A DNA stretch of 64,000 nt, from assembly GCF_017676345.1 (NCBI RefSeq), contig NZ_JAFFZM010000006.1, forward strand, positions 124,001 through 188,000, given 5' to 3'. Every line of letters starts with the position of its first letter. The first letter of the stretch is position 1. A program made the translations under genes and the position numbers. The notes under the pieces were generated by a model. The model ran no database searches, had not been told where the DNA came from, and saw nothing but the letters and a program-made list of their open reading frames with translations. Positions 16,819 to 25,768 of this stretch are shown here, in pieces. The stretch comes from Streptomyces smyrnaeus. Lineage in GTDB: Bacteria > Actinomycetota > Actinomycetes > Streptomycetales > Streptomycetaceae.

Positions 16819-17739
16819 ATGACCGCCGCCGACCGCGCTGCCGAACCCGCCGCCCCCGCCTCGGGTAGCACAGCCGGCACCGGCGCGTCCGCAGCCGGCG
16901 CTCCGCGGGCCCGGCTGGGCGCGGTCGGGCTGGTGCTGGGCAGCGCCTTCTCGCTGCAGTTCGGCTCCGCCGTGGCCGCGCTGCTCTTCCCCCGTGCCGG
17001 AGCACTGGGCGTGGTGGCGCTGCGGCTGATCTTCTCCGCGGTGCTGCTGCTGGCCCTCTTCAGGCCCCGGCTGCGCGGCTACACGCGTGCGGACTGGCTG
17101 GCGGTCGCCGGGCTCGGGGTGGCCCTCGGCACCATGAACAGCCTCTTCTACCAGGCCATCGACCGCATTCCGCTGGGCGCCGCCGTCACCTTCGAACTCC
17201 TCGGCCCGCTCGTACTGTCCGTCATCGCCTCGCGGCGCCTGATCAGCCTGGCCTGGGCGGCCCTGGCGGCGGTCGGTGTCCATCTGCTGGCGGCCGGCGA
17301 CTTCGGCCGGCTCAACGTCGGCGGTGTGGCCTTCGCGCTGGCGGCGGGGGCGATGTGGGTGGCCTACATCCTGTTCAACGCGCGTACCGGAGCGCGCTTC
17401 CCCAAGGTCGACGGGCTGGCGCTCGCCATGGGCATCGGCGCGCTGGTGAGCGCCCCCCTGGGGGTGATCAGCGCGGGAACGGCGCTGCTGGACCCGGTCA
17501 CGCTGGGGCTCGGCGCCGCGGTGGCGGTGCTCTCCTCCGGGCTGCCCTACACCCTGGAGATGCTCGCCCTGCGCAGGCTGCCGGCGGCGACCTTCGCGGT
17601 GCTGATGAGCCTGATGCCGGTCGCCGCCACGACCGCGGGCTTCCTGGTGCTGGGCCAGCACCTGGGCCCGGCGCAGTTGCTGGCCATCGCGCTGGTGGTG
17701 GCGGCCAGCATGGGGGCCGTACGCACCTCGCGCGGATAG
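16819..17739 (+). CDS. EamA/DMT-family exporter (RhtA-like)
   Basis: A 306-residue membrane protein with about ten helices in two EamA repeats, preceded by a 30-residue Ala/Ser-rich tail. The pattern SAFSLQFGSAVAALLF and the late LSSGLPYTLEMLALRRLPAATFAVLMSL are typical of the RhtA threonine/homoserine exporter group. It may export amino acids or other metabolites. The ATG is preferred; a GTG nine bases upstream is possible and neither has a strong binding site. Confidence 0.82.
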   Translation: MTAADRAAEPAAPASGSTAGTGASAAGAPRARLGAVGLVLGSAFSLQFGSAVAALLFPRAGALGVVALRLIFSAVLLLALFRPRLRGYTRADWLAVAGLGVALGTMNSLFYQAIDRIPLGAAVTFELLGPLVLSVIASRRLISLAWAALAAVGVHLLAAGDFGRLNVGGVAFALAAGAMWVAYILFNARTGARFPKVDGLALAMGIGALVSAPLGVISAGTALLDPVTLGLGAAVAVLSSGLPYTLEMLALRRLPAATFAVLMSLMPVAATTAGFLVLGQHLGPAQLLAIALVVAASMGAVRTSRG

Positions 17740-17789
17740 GGCCGGGCAGTGCGGACGGGGGTGTCGTCGCGCGCGGTTACGGTTGTGCG

Positions 17790-18980
17790 GTGAGCGCACA
17801 GTCGAAGGCCGGGGCCGGGACCGTCAGCTGGGAAGAGGGCGGTCGGCGGCGTACTGCCGTATGGCGGTCCGAGAGCGGGGCGCGGGCGCCGCGGCGGATC
17901 GCCGTCGCCGACGACCGGATGGCCGCCGACATCGCCTACAAGCTCGTCTGCGAGGGAACCGCACTGCTGTGGCGCGGCGACTACCACGGCGCCCGGCAAC
18001 TGCTGGCGGCCCTCGGCCGCCGGGTGGACCGCAAGCCGCCCAAGCAGGGTGCCACGCCCCGTGAGAGCTTCCACCTCTACCGGCAGGCACGCTCCCGCCG
18101 CGCCCGGGTCCTGGGCATGCTGCTGGTCCCGCTGGAGATCGCGCCCGGCGGCTCGTACGCCGTGCCGTTGCGCCGCGCACCCGATGTGGGCCCGGCCTGT
18201 GCGGCGGCGTACGGCACCGCCGACGGCGTTGTCGGTGACCTGGAGTTGGTCTCCCTGCGCGAGCTGCAGGGCGTGCTGGGTGCCTACGAGTGGCGCCGTA
18301 AAGGGGTGGTCGTCGACGCGCTGGGCGGCGAGCGGATCCACCCGTACCACGGCGTCTTCTCACCGGTGCGCGGCGAGTACGTCGACCTGGTGGCACAGGC
18401 ACCGCTGCCCCGCCAGGAGGCGGGTGGGCTCGTCGCCTTCGACGTCGGTACCGGCACCGGCGTCCTCGCGGCGGTCCTGGCCCGGCGAGGCGTGGGCCGG
18501 GTGGTCGCGACCGATGTGGGCGAGCGCGCGCTGGCCTGCGCGCGGGAGAACGTGACACGGCTCGGCGTGGCCCGCGCGGTGGAGGTCGTCCGGGCCGACC
18601 TGTTCCCGCCCGAGGCCGACGGGCAGGCCGATCTCGCCGTCTGCAACCCGCCGTGGCTGCCCGCCAAACCGACCTCCGTGCTGGAGCAGGCGGTGTACGA
18701 CCCGGACAGCCGCATGCTGCGCGGGTTCCTCGGCGGGCTCGCCGAACGGCTCGCGCCGGGTGGGGAGGGCTGGCTGATCCTCTCCGACCTCGCCGAGCAT
18801 CTGGGGCTGCGCCCGCGCGAGCAGCTGCTGGAGTGGATCGCGGACGCCGGTCTCCGGGTCGTCGACCGGCTCGACGCCCGGCCCCGGCACGGCCGGGCCA
18901 GTGACCCGGAAGCGCCCCTGCACGCGGCCAGAGCGGCCGAGACGACATGGCTGTGGCGGCTGCGCCGGGCTGTGGACTGA
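17790..18980 (+). CDS. HemK/PrmC-like SAM-dependent methyltransferase
   Basis: A 396-residue class I methyltransferase. The C-terminal half has the SAM loop VAFDVGTGTGVLAAVLARRG and VVATDVGERALACARENV, and the catalytic NPPW signature (AVCNPPWLPA) of enzymes that methylate planar nitrogens in Gln/Asn or bases. The first 200 residues are a basic extension with no known domain. The GTG start lies 51 bp after the exporter gene, so cotranscription is likely. The substrate is unknown. Confidence 0.78.
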   Translation: MSAQSKAGAGTVSWEEGGRRRTAVWRSESGARAPRRIAVADDRMAADIAYKLVCEGTALLWRGDYHGARQLLAALGRRVDRKPPKQGATPRESFHLYRQARSRRARVLGMLLVPLEIAPGGSYAVPLRRAPDVGPACAAAYGTADGVVGDLELVSLRELQGVLGAYEWRRKGVVVDALGGERIHPYHGVFSPVRGEYVDLVAQAPLPRQEAGGLVAFDVGTGTGVLAAVLARRGVGRVVATDVGERALACARENVTRLGVARAVEVVRADLFPPEADGQADLAVCNPPWLPAKPTSVLEQAVYDPDSRMLRGFLGGLAERLAPGGEGWLILSDLAEHLGLRPREQLLEWIADAGLRVVDRLDARPRHGRASDPEAPLHAARAAETTWLWRLRRAVD

Positions 18981-19010
18981 ACGGAGCCGGGACCGGATAC
19001 GCCCGGCCCG

Positions 19011-19763
19011 TCATCCCAGCCGGTGCCGTACCCACACGTTCGGCTCGGTGTACACCGCGTACCCGTGCACCGGATCGCACTGCACCGGCACCAGCGCGCC
19101 GGGCACCAGCACAGGACCGGCGCTGTCGAACGGCAGTCCGGTCCACTCCCGCCACCGGGCGAGGGAGGCGCCCATCGTCATGGACGCGGGCGCGACCTTC
19201 TCCACGATTCCGCCTGCCCGCACGTGTACGCGCAGCCACGGGTCGGTCGGCAACCCGTCGGGGCGCTGCTCGCGGATGTAGTCCGCCATCGGCATGTCCG
19301 GCCGCAGATGCTTGGCCGTCGGACGTACCGGGGCCAGCAGGGTCCGGTGCCCCTGCTCGCGTGCCGTCGCGTACAGGGCCTCCAGCATCCGGTACGAGAG
19401 CCCGCGGCCCAAGTGGGCCCGGTCGACGGTGATCTCCAGCGCGCTCGCGGCCGTGGCCGGGTGACCGAGCCGGCGATCGGTGTACGCCCACCCCAGCACC
19501 CGGTCCCAGCCCTGGTCGGGGGTCTCCTCACGGCCGTCCAGGCGGGCGTTGAAGGGGACGCTGAACCCGCGTGCGACGACGCGGTCGCCGTCGGTGGCGA
19601 CGACGCAGTGGTGCGGGAAGTCCTCCGGGACCCGCTGGAGCAGGGCAGCGGCGACCGGTTCGTGCGCGATGAAGGCGGGCCAGTCCTCGGCGATGTCGTA
19701 GAGCCGGCCGGTCAGTTCGGGGCGCTCGGCGAGCGGGGTGATACGGATGCTGTCGTGGGTCAC
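19011..19763 (-). CDS. GNAT-family acetyltransferase
   Basis: A 250-residue GNAT-fold protein. The CoA-binding region is around ALEITVDRAHLGRGLSYRMLEAL (residues about 107-130, with GRGLS in place of the usual Q/RxxGxG/A). The start is a GTG. It is convergent with the methyltransferase gene with a 30-bp gap. The acceptor is not known; the family modifies small amines, antibiotics or proteins. Confidence 0.75.
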   Translation of the reverse strand: MTHDSIRITPLAERPELTGRLYDIAEDWPAFIAHEPVAAALLQRVPEDFPHHCVVATDGDRVVARGFSVPFNARLDGREETPDQGWDRVLGWAYTDRRLGHPATAASALEITVDRAHLGRGLSYRMLEALYATAREQGHRTLLAPVRPTAKHLRPDMPMADYIREQRPDGLPTDPWLRVHVRAGGIVEKVAPASMTMGASLARWREWTGLPFDSAGPVLVPGALVPVQCDPVHGYAVYTEPNVWVRHRLG

Positions 19764-19852
19764 GGCCGGGACTTTGTCACAGGCGGCATTGCGGGGGCCA
19801 CGGCTTTTGGGCGGACCGGGCCGAGGCGCGGGGAGTCCGGCCGCTGCTGCGT

Positions 19853-20818
19853 TCAGCTGCGGAGCGTGTGGCTGGGGGAGACCCCGTACCGCGTCCGGTA
19901 CTGACTCGCGAACCGGCCCGGCTTGGCGAACCCCCAGCGCGCGGCCACCGCGGCGACGGTCGCGTGCGACGACGGGTCGGCCGCCTGCAGATCGCGGTGC
20001 GCCCCCTCCAGCCGGACCCGGCGCAGATAGGCGGTCGGCGTGGTCCCGCAGTGCCGCGCGAAGGCGTGCTGCAGCGCGCGCGGACTGGTGCGGGCGGCTG
20101 CCGCCATCTCCCGCAGGGTGAGCGGTCGCGCCGCGTTGGCGTCGATGTAGGCCATGGCCCGGCGCAGCGCGGCGGGGGCCAGCCAGCCGGGCGACGGCAG
20201 CCGGGACCGCTCCGCGGAATCGTGCGGGAAGGTCGCCAGCGCCGCCGTGGCCAGCAGGCGCGCCGCCTCGTCCAGGATCAGCGGGCTGCCCGCCGCCTGT
20301 GGGTTGCCCAGCACATCGTGGCTGACGTGGCGGACCACGGACTGCCAGTAGCGTGCCCGCTCCGGCGACAGGGGGCGCGCGAAGGAGAAGCGTGCCGTCG
20401 CCTCATCCGTGCCGGCCAGCTCCGCGGCGACCTGCTCCACCTCGCGCAGCCCGATCCGCACGACGCCCAGCCGCACGTTGTCCCAGTGCACCAGCGTCGG
20501 CGCGTACGGGTCGCACAGGTGCAGATCACCGGGGCCCGAACGCAGCTCGTTCCGCCCGGCGCTGACCTCCAGCGTGCCGCCGAGCACCTGCACCACATAG
20601 ACGCAGTGGTGCGGTTCGGCCTCGGCCCGCACCCGCATCGAGTGCGCGAGGCGCTCCACGCCGATCGCGCCCGCCTGGGTGAGCGCGGCATCGAACCTGA
20701 ACCGGTCCAGGTCGCCGAAGAGTTGCGGGGTGTGCTCGGTGTACGTCTGCCGCAGGAACTCCTCGGCCTCCCGGGGGTCCGAGGTCCGCATCCGGATGCG
20801 GCGTACAGGGTCTTCCAT
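19853..20818 (-). CDS. AraC-family transcriptional regulator
   Basis: A 321-residue regulator with an N-terminal cupin-like sensing domain (YVVQVLGGTLEVSAGRNELRSGPGDLHL) and the C-terminal double helix-turn-helix (PLTLREMAAAARTSPRALQHAF then GTTPTAYLRRVRLEGAHRDL and WGFAKPGRFASQYRTRYG). GAGGAGG lies upstream of the ATG. The open frame runs far upstream with no coding character and is discarded. It is divergent from the ANTAR gene. Confidence 0.87.
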   Translation of the reverse strand: MEDPVRRIRMRTSDPREAEEFLRQTYTEHTPQLFGDLDRFRFDAALTQAGAIGVERLAHSMRVRAEAEPHHCVYVVQVLGGTLEVSAGRNELRSGPGDLHLCDPYAPTLVHWDNVRLGVVRIGLREVEQVAAELAGTDEATARFSFARPLSPERARYWQSVVRHVSHDVLGNPQAAGSPLILDEAARLLATAALATFPHDSAERSRLPSPGWLAPAALRRAMAYIDANAARPLTLREMAAAARTSPRALQHAFARHCGTTPTAYLRRVRLEGAHRDLQAADPSSHATVAAVAARWGFAKPGRFASQYRTRYGVSPSHTLRS

Positions 20819-21112
20819 GGCCCCGTACCTCCTCGTGTGGGACGTGGGCCGGTCCTTCCCTTCTCCGTGGGCGATGCTAGGCCCGCGCGGCGCTTCGGCA
20901 CAGCCCCCATCGCGAAGCGGGTGACCGGAAAACGACACGGTGGTCGTGCACCGCTTGCGCCGTGCACGAGCCGCGCGCTGTTCTGGCCCCTGCCTGCCGC
21001 GCGCCCTTCCTCCCGAACCGTACGGGAGGGCCCGACTTGACGGATTCGACAGGGCGGTCACGGAGCGGAACACGGCGGGGCAGTTACGGAGCAGAACAGG
21101 ACCGGAGTGAAC

Positions 21113-21964
21113 ATGTCTGTGCCCAGCTCCCGCGCGGCGGCCGCACCTTCGGAGGCGGACGCACGCGAAGCCGAGTTCGCCGGTGCGCTGTTGGAGCTCG
21201 CCGACGGCGCCGCCGACGGCGCCGCGCCTGACGATGCCCTGCCCGGCGCCGCTGAGGCGGACGGCAGCCACGCGAAGCTGACCGCGCTGGCCGTCCACGC
21301 CCGCCACCGCCTCGCCCGGGAGGGCCGCGCCTGCGAGACCGCGGCGCTCCTCGATGCCCCGTCGGAGGCCGACCCGGTGCGCCACGGGTACAGCGGCGCC
21401 CGCGCGGCGCGGCTGCGGCACGTGGAGCACGAGCAGTGCGAGGGCCCGGCGACCGACACCCTGCGCACCGGCACCGCCCTGTCCACCCTGCCGCTGAACG
21501 GCGCCGCCGCCAGGTGGCCCCGGTACGCCCCGGCCGCGCTGGAGGCGGGCGTGTGCGCCGTGCACACCGTTGCGCTGCCGGACGTCCGGTCGGACCATGG
21601 CGCGGGCGCGGGCGTGCTCGTCGTCCACCTCGACGAGGAGACGCCCCTCGGCCCGGCCGCCACTGCCGCACTGACCGCACTGGCCAGGGCATGCGCGCTG
21701 GGCCTGGCGCACCGGACCGCGCTGCGCCGGGGCGCCGAGCTGAGGCGGGCGCTCGGCAGCAGGGTGGTGATCGAGCAGGCCAAGGGGGTCCTCGCGGAGC
21801 GCCGGAACGGCTCCGTCGACGACGCCTTCCGTACGCTGCGCGCCTACGCCCGCTCCCAGCAGCGGCCGCTGCACCAGGTGGCCCGCGAAGTCGTCGAAGC
21901 ACAGCTGCTGGACCCGCCCTTCCAGCGTTCGGCCGCCCCACCGCCGGCCCGCCGGAACCGGTGA
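21113..21964 (+). CDS. GAF-ANTAR protein
   Basis: A 283-residue protein with a degenerate GAF-like region (about residues 55-200) and a C-terminal ANTAR RNA-binding domain (LGSRVVIEQAKGVLAERRNGSVDDAFRTLRAYARSQQRPLHQVAREVV). ANTAR proteins bind paired stem-loops and prevent termination. The ATG has GGAG eight bases upstream; a GTG six bases earlier is possible. It ends in two hairpins that also shield the gas-vesicle operon behind it. Confidence 0.82.
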   Translation: MSVPSSRAAAAPSEADAREAEFAGALLELADGAADGAAPDDALPGAAEADGSHAKLTALAVHARHRLAREGRACETAALLDAPSEADPVRHGYSGARAARLRHVEHEQCEGPATDTLRTGTALSTLPLNGAAARWPRYAPAALEAGVCAVHTVALPDVRSDHGAGAGVLVVHLDEETPLGPAATAALTALARACALGLAHRTALRRGAELRRALGSRVVIEQAKGVLAERRNGSVDDAFRTLRAYARSQQRPLHQVAREVVEAQLLDPPFQRSAAPPPARRNR

Positions 21965-21982
21965 GCGGAACCGGCACGGCAC

Positions 21983-22020
21983 GGCCCGGGACGCGAGGGG
22001 GGCCGAAGGCGTCCCGGGCC
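21983..22020. terminator. Hairpin terminator 1
   Basis: Twelve-base perfect arms (GGCCCGGGACGC at 21983-21994, complement at 22009-22020) with a 14-base loop, just after the ANTAR gene. Confidence 0.75.
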
Positions 22021-22024
22021 GCTC

Positions 22025-22057
22025 GGGCCCGCCGCCGATAGGCGCGGCGGCGGGCCC
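22025..22057. terminator. Hairpin terminator 2
   Basis: Thirteen-base perfect arms (GGGCCCGCCGCCG at 22025-22037, complement at 22045-22057) around a seven-base loop. With the previous hairpin it separates the ANTAR gene from the convergent gvpK. Confidence 0.75.
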
Positions 22058-22188
22058 CACACCGGCGGGGAATCGCCGTCCAAGCCCCCGAGGTGTGCCC
22101 CCGCGGCAGAGCCGCCGGGGTTCTCCATCATCCCCTTCGGCGACCGCTTTCCGCGCGACTTCGGGCAAAAGAGCGGCAGTTGGGCCCC

Positions 22189-22494
22189 TCAGCGCTCCAG
22201 CAGCGTCCCCAGCGGACCGAGGTCGAGGTTCAGATCGTCCCTGGTGAGACCGTGCTGTGCGCACAGCTCGTCCATGCGTTCGTTCAGCAGCATCAGCGTC
22301 GTGCCGATCCGCTCCTCCTGCTCGTCGGTCACGTCGCCCTGATCGCAGCGGTGCAGTGCCTGGCGCTCCATGAGCTGGCGCAGCAGCTCCACGACGGTGA
22401 GGACGAGACAGACCAGATCCCGGCCCACCCGGTCGGGGTCCAGCTCCAGCCTGCCGTTCCTGCCGCGTGCCGGTCCGCCTTCCGTACCTGTCAC
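22189..22494 (-). CDS. gvpK: Gas vesicle protein GvpK
   Basis: A 101-residue GvpK: LELDPDRVGRDLVCLVLTVVELLRQLMERQALHRCD is the family core, followed by an EEQEERIG-type helix. GvpK is a minor shell-assembly protein. It is the last gene of the ten-gene operon and its GTG overlaps the gvpS stop (GTGA). Confidence 0.92.
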   Translation of the reverse strand: MTGTEGGPARGRNGRLELDPDRVGRDLVCLVLTVVELLRQLMERQALHRCDQGDVTDEQEERIGTTLMLLNERMDELCAQHGLTRDDLNLDLGPLGTLLER

Positions 22495-22739
22495 AGCGGG
22501 CCCCCGTCTCCCCAGGGAGCGGCGACGCGTTCGTTGACCGAGGAGAGCAGCGCGTTCAAGGAGAGCCGCACCAGCGGCACCTCCGCGATCGCCAGCACCA
22601 GGTCGCCGCTGACCACCACGCCCGTGGCCAGCACGCGGTCCAGCAGGTCGACCAGCGGCACCCCGATCGGCGCCCCGCTCTCCGGTCCTTCCCAGGGCAC
22701 GACCTCGCCCACGTGTTCACCCACGGGCATCGGGCTCAC
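22491..22739 (-). CDS. gvpS: Gas vesicle protein GvpS (GvpA/J/M family)
   Basis: An 82-residue small shell-family protein. The core VPLVDLLDRVLATGVVVSGDLVLAIAEVPLVRLSLNALLSSV is the GvpA-type amphipathic beta-alpha fold. The GTG at 22739 or an ATG three codons later (22730) may be the start; both lie at the end of gvpL, so translation is coupled. It sits between gvpL and gvpK, the position of gvpS in Streptomyces. Confidence 0.88.
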   Translation of the reverse strand: MSPMPVGEHVGEVVPWEGPESGAPIGVPLVDLLDRVLATGVVVSGDLVLAIAEVPLVRLSLNALLSSVNERVAAPWGDGGPL

Positions 22740-23622
22740 CCCCGTCCACGAAGGAGCCGTCCACGAAGGAGTACGGCACCCATGGCCCGGTGACCTCCAC
22801 CTCGACGCTGCGGCAGGCGGGGGAGCGCCGGACTTCCCGCACCGCAGCGGCCACGTCGTGCTCGTCCCCCTCGGCCACCAGGTAGGCGGCGTTGAGCAGT
22901 TGGACGCCGCGCTCGCCGGTGAGCGTCGTCTCGTGCGTGCGCAACCGTCTGCTCGCCACCGCGATACCACGCAGTGCCCGGTCCACGGCCTCCGCCGCGG
23001 CGAGCCCGGCCTGCTGGCGCCGCTCGCGGTCCTGGCGTGCGCCGCGCACCCGCTCCAGATACGCGCGCCCGGAGCGCGCGCCGGAGCCTGCGGCGCCCGA
23101 GCCGGGGGCACCTGAGCCGGGGGCGCCCGCGGCCTCGGCGGATCGGTCCGGCTCCTGTTTCGCCTCCGGCCGCGCATACACCTTGACGCCCCATTCGACG
23201 CGGCCCGTGATGCGCTTCAGCACGGCCAGGAAGCGGCGCTCGTCCGCACGCAGTGCCACCCGGGCCCGCTCGTCGCCCAGATAGAGGGTGGCCAGCGGCA
23301 GCGGCAGGGTCGGAGCGCTGCCGGCCATGGCGGCGATCACCGAGTGATGGGCGCGGGCGCAGCGTTCGAGCTCCGCGCGGTCGGCCAGCCGCTCCCGCAG
23401 GTTCTCCGCATCGAACTCGGCCGCGGGGACGTCCTGGACGACCGCCTCCAGCGAGCCGAACCGCAGCAGACGCACCGGCGTTCCCGGCGCCTGCCCCGGC
23501 AGTCCGGCCACTGCCGCCGGGTCGCCGCCACGGCAGACGGCGAAGACGTAGGTGGCGACGGCTGCTGAGGTCTCCGTGCGGAGTGGTTGCCGCGGGCCCG
23601 GTTGCTCAACCGTCCGAGTCAT
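22717..23622 (-). CDS. gvpL: Gas vesicle protein GvpL (GvpL/F family)
   Basis: A 301-residue GvpL/F protein with two ferredoxin-like domains joined by a helical region: the N-terminal YVFAVCRGG strand and the C-terminal VTGPWVPYSFV, which closes the family. A Gly/Ala/Ser repeat (GAPGSGAPGSGAAGSGA, near residue 185) lies between. It helps nucleate the gas vesicle. Its ATG overlaps the gvpJ stop (ATGA). It is longer than gvpF in the same operon because of the repeat and a 20-residue N-terminal tail. Confidence 0.9.
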   Translation of the reverse strand: MTRTVEQPGPRQPLRTETSAAVATYVFAVCRGGDPAAVAGLPGQAPGTPVRLLRFGSLEAVVQDVPAAEFDAENLRERLADRAELERCARAHHSVIAAMAGSAPTLPLPLATLYLGDERARVALRADERRFLAVLKRITGRVEWGVKVYARPEAKQEPDRSAEAAGAPGSGAPGSGAAGSGARSGRAYLERVRGARQDRERRQQAGLAAAEAVDRALRGIAVASRRLRTHETTLTGERGVQLLNAAYLVAEGDEHDVAAAVREVRRSPACRSVEVEVTGPWVPYSFVDGSFVDGGEPDARG

Positions 23623-24029
23623 CTGCCGTCTGCCTCCTTCACATGGTGCCAGCTGTGGCTCCGGCGCTCGTCGTCCCAGCCCGCGTCCCGCCGGCTGGGT
23701 CGTTCCTCACCCTCGGCCGCCTCCAGTTCGGCGATCCGCTCCCGCAGCCGCTGGTTCTCCTCGTCGACGGCGTCGCGATGGGCCCGGGTGGAGAGGGCCG
23801 GGTCGGTCTCCCACCAGTTGATGCCCGCCTTCTTCGCCGTCTCGACCGAGGAGACGAACAGGCGGAGGCGGATGGTCAGCAGCTCGATGTCGAGGAGGTC
23901 GATCTTGATGTCCCCGGCGATCACAATGCCTTTGTCCAGTACCCGTTCGAGGATGTCCGCGAGGTTGGCGGGTCCGGAGGGGGTCGAGGGGGCGTGGGCG
24001 ATCGTCCGCTCGGCGGTGCGCTCGGTCAC
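23619..24029 (-). CDS. gvpJ: Gas vesicle protein GvpJ
   Basis: A 136-residue GvpA/J-family protein: NLADILERVLDKGIVIAGDIKIDLLDIELLTIRLRLFVSSVETAKKAGI is the shell fold. It is followed by a charged coiled tail (DEENQRLRERIAELEAAEGE). GvpJ is a minor shell component probably at the tips. It overlaps gvpL by four bases and follows gvpZ by 12 bp. Confidence 0.92.
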   Translation of the reverse strand: MTERTAERTIAHAPSTPSGPANLADILERVLDKGIVIAGDIKIDLLDIELLTIRLRLFVSSVETAKKAGINWWETDPALSTRAHRDAVDEENQRLRERIAELEAAEGEERPSRRDAGWDDERRSHSWHHVKEADGR

Positions 24030-24041
24030 GGTCGGCCTGCC

Positions 24042-25115
24042 TCACCGTGCGTCATCCTCGTCCTCCTCGTCCTCGTCCTCGTCCTCGTCGTCATCGTCTT
24101 CGTCTTCGTAGTCCTCGTCCTCGTCGTCCTCTCCGTTCCGGCCCCCGCCCCCGTTCCCGTCGTCCTCGTCTTCGTCTTCGTCCTCGTCGTCCCTCTCGTC
24201 GTAGTCCTCGTCCTCCTCGCCCTCGGCCCGCTCGTCCTCGTCGGACTCCCGCCCCTGGCGGTCCTGCTCCTCTTCCTCCTCCTGGCGCACCACGTCGTCG
24301 TGGCTGCGCACGACCTCCCCGTCCCGGATCTCGCCACGCCAGCCGTCCACGCCCTCGGCCTTGAGCGTGACGTAGCGCTGGAAGTGCTTGAGGTCGAGGC
24401 GGAGCCGCCTGCCCTGGGCGCGCCAGATGTTGCCGGTCTTCTCGAAGAAGCCGGAGGGGTAGTACTCGACGACCGCCGTGACGCGGGTGAGGTTCTCGTC
24501 GAGGCGGTGGAAGCTGACCGCACCCTTGGTGGTGCCCTTCGAACCCTCGGACGTCCACACGATCCGCTTGTCCGGGATCTGCTCCTCGACGGTGGCGTCC
24601 CAGCTGCGCGTCGAGGGCCAGACGCGGACCTTCCAGGTGGACTTGGTCTCGTCCTCCTCGTCCCGCTGCGCGCTGCTGACGCCGTTCATGAAGCTGCCGA
24701 AGTCCCAGTACTGCGTGAACTGGTTGTAGACCGTGCGCAGCGGGCGGCCGATGTCGACGTGCTCGATGATGTTGATGGCCTTCAGGTCCCCGGGCTTGCT
24801 GCTGCCCCCGCCGACCGCTTCCTTGGCCTTGTCGACCACCTTGTTCTTGGCGCTCTTCGCCTTCTCCTTGGCGGCGGCCTTGACCGGGCTCTCGCCCTGC
24901 AGCGTGCGGGCCGCCATCCCGGCCATGCCCCCGCCGTCACCACCGCCCTTCCCGTCGCCGGGCAGCAACTTGCTCGGGTCGGCGAGATGGGTGAGTTTGT
25001 CGGTGGCCTTGCCGACGGCCTGTCGGCCGACCGCACCCAGGTACTCCATCAGTTCCTCGCGCACCCGGTCCAGAGGTGAGCCACCGTCGTCCGTCTTCTT
25101 CTGCTCCCCTGCCAT
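24042..25115 (-). CDS. gvpZ: Gas vesicle-associated GvpZ: SRPBCC domain with a poly-acidic tail
   Basis: A 357-residue protein. Residues 1-105 are Lys/Gly-rich and helical, residues about 110-260 form an SRPBCC (START-like) domain (INIIEHVDIGRPLRTVYNQFTQYWDF ... VVEYYPSGFFEKTGNIWRAQ), and the last 90 residues are almost entirely Asp and Glu. SRPBCC domains bind lipids or hydrophobic ligands. The gene occupies the gvpZ slot between gvpY and gvpJ. The tail is encoded by a GAC/GAG hexanucleotide expansion and may vary in length. Function in vesicle formation is not established. Confidence 0.82.
   Translation of the reverse strand: MAGEQKKTDDGGSPLDRVREELMEYLGAVGRQAVGKATDKLTHLADPSKLLPGDGKGGGDGGGMAGMAARTLQGESPVKAAAKEKAKSAKNKVVDKAKEAVGGGSSKPGDLKAINIIEHVDIGRPLRTVYNQFTQYWDFGSFMNGVSSAQRDEEDETKSTWKVRVWPSTRSWDATVEEQIPDKRIVWTSEGSKGTTKGAVSFHRLDENLTRVTAVVEYYPSGFFEKTGNIWRAQGRRLRLDLKHFQRYVTLKAEGVDGWRGEIRDGEVVRSHDDVVRQEEEEEQDRQGRESDEDERAEGEEDEDYDERDDEDEDEDEDDGNGGGGRNGEDDEDEDYEDEDDDDEDEDEDEEDEDDAR
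24048..24270. repeat. CTCGTC/TCGTCC simple-sequence repeat
   Basis: Long stretches of the top strand are runs of TCGTCC and TCGTCT, encoding the Asp/Glu tail of the minus-strand gvpZ protein. Repeats of this form are prone to length change. Confidence 0.85.
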
Positions 25116-25120
25116 GGCAC

Positions 25121-25768
25121 CTACCTCCTGCGCTCGGACCGGTCGGCGGACTTCTCGCGGGAGCCGTCGGAGGACGACCTCCTGCCCGTGTCACCGGAGG
25201 GCGCTCCCCTCGCGGGCCGGTCGGACGACGCCCTCTTCCGGGGCCGGTCGGACGACGGCTTCTCCTTCCGCCGCCCGGACGACGCATCCCCTCCGGATGA
25301 GGACCTGCGCCCGCCGCCGCCCTTCTCGGCCTCTTCACCGTCCCGGTCCCGGTTCCGGTCCTCGTTCTGGCCCCGGTTCCGGCCGTCGTCCCGGCCCTCG
25401 TCCTCGTCCCGGTTCCGGCCGTCGTCCTGGTCCTGGTCCTGGCCCTGGCCGTCTTCGCCGCCGAGCCGGTCCCTGCGGTCGCGGAGTGCGTCGGCCAGCG
25501 ACTCCAGCCGGCGGTTGGCCGTGGAGCTGACCGCGGTGCGTGCTGCCGCCACCAGTTGGTGCTTGACCTGGTCGGTCAGCTCCTCGAACTGCGGGGTCTC
25601 GGCGAGTTTCTGGATGCCCTGGCGCAGCAGTTCCTGCGGATCGAGGCCGAGCCGCCGTCCTGCCACCACCGAACCGACGGTCAGCGCCAGCTTGGCCTTC
25701 CTGGTACGGCCGAGGAAGTAGCCGCCCGCGACGGCGGCGAGGACCGCCGCCTTGTAACTGTCAGTCAT
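25121..25768 (-). CDS. gvpY: Gas vesicle-associated GvpY
   Basis: A 215-residue protein. The N-terminal 85 residues are ordered (MTDSYKAAVLAAVAGGYFLGRTRKAKLALTVGS) with a short hydrophobic segment; residues from about 95 are a low-complexity Arg/Asp/Gln/Ser tail. It matches Streptomyces GvpY by position and form. Its ATG overlaps the gvpG stop. It is not part of the minimal gas-vesicle set outside actinobacteria. Confidence 0.83.
   Translation of the reverse strand: MTDSYKAAVLAAVAGGYFLGRTRKAKLALTVGSVVAGRRLGLDPQELLRQGIQKLAETPQFEELTDQVKHQLVAAARTAVSSTANRRLESLADALRDRRDRLGGEDGQGQDQDQDDGRNRDEDEGRDDGRNRGQNEDRNRDRDGEEAEKGGGGRRSSSGGDASSGRRKEKPSSDRPRKRASSDRPARGAPSGDTGRRSSSDGSREKSADRSERRR

Noticed and set aside
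19853..22264. Very long minus-strand open frame covering the AraC gene and the ANTAR gene
   Set aside because: Only the last 321 residues match AraC proteins; upstream it has no domain, and the opposite strand carries a convincing GAF-ANTAR gene.
24048..24270. CRISPR-like appearance of regular short repeats
   Set aside because: The hexamer repeats code for the Asp/Glu tail of GvpZ; there are no spacers.
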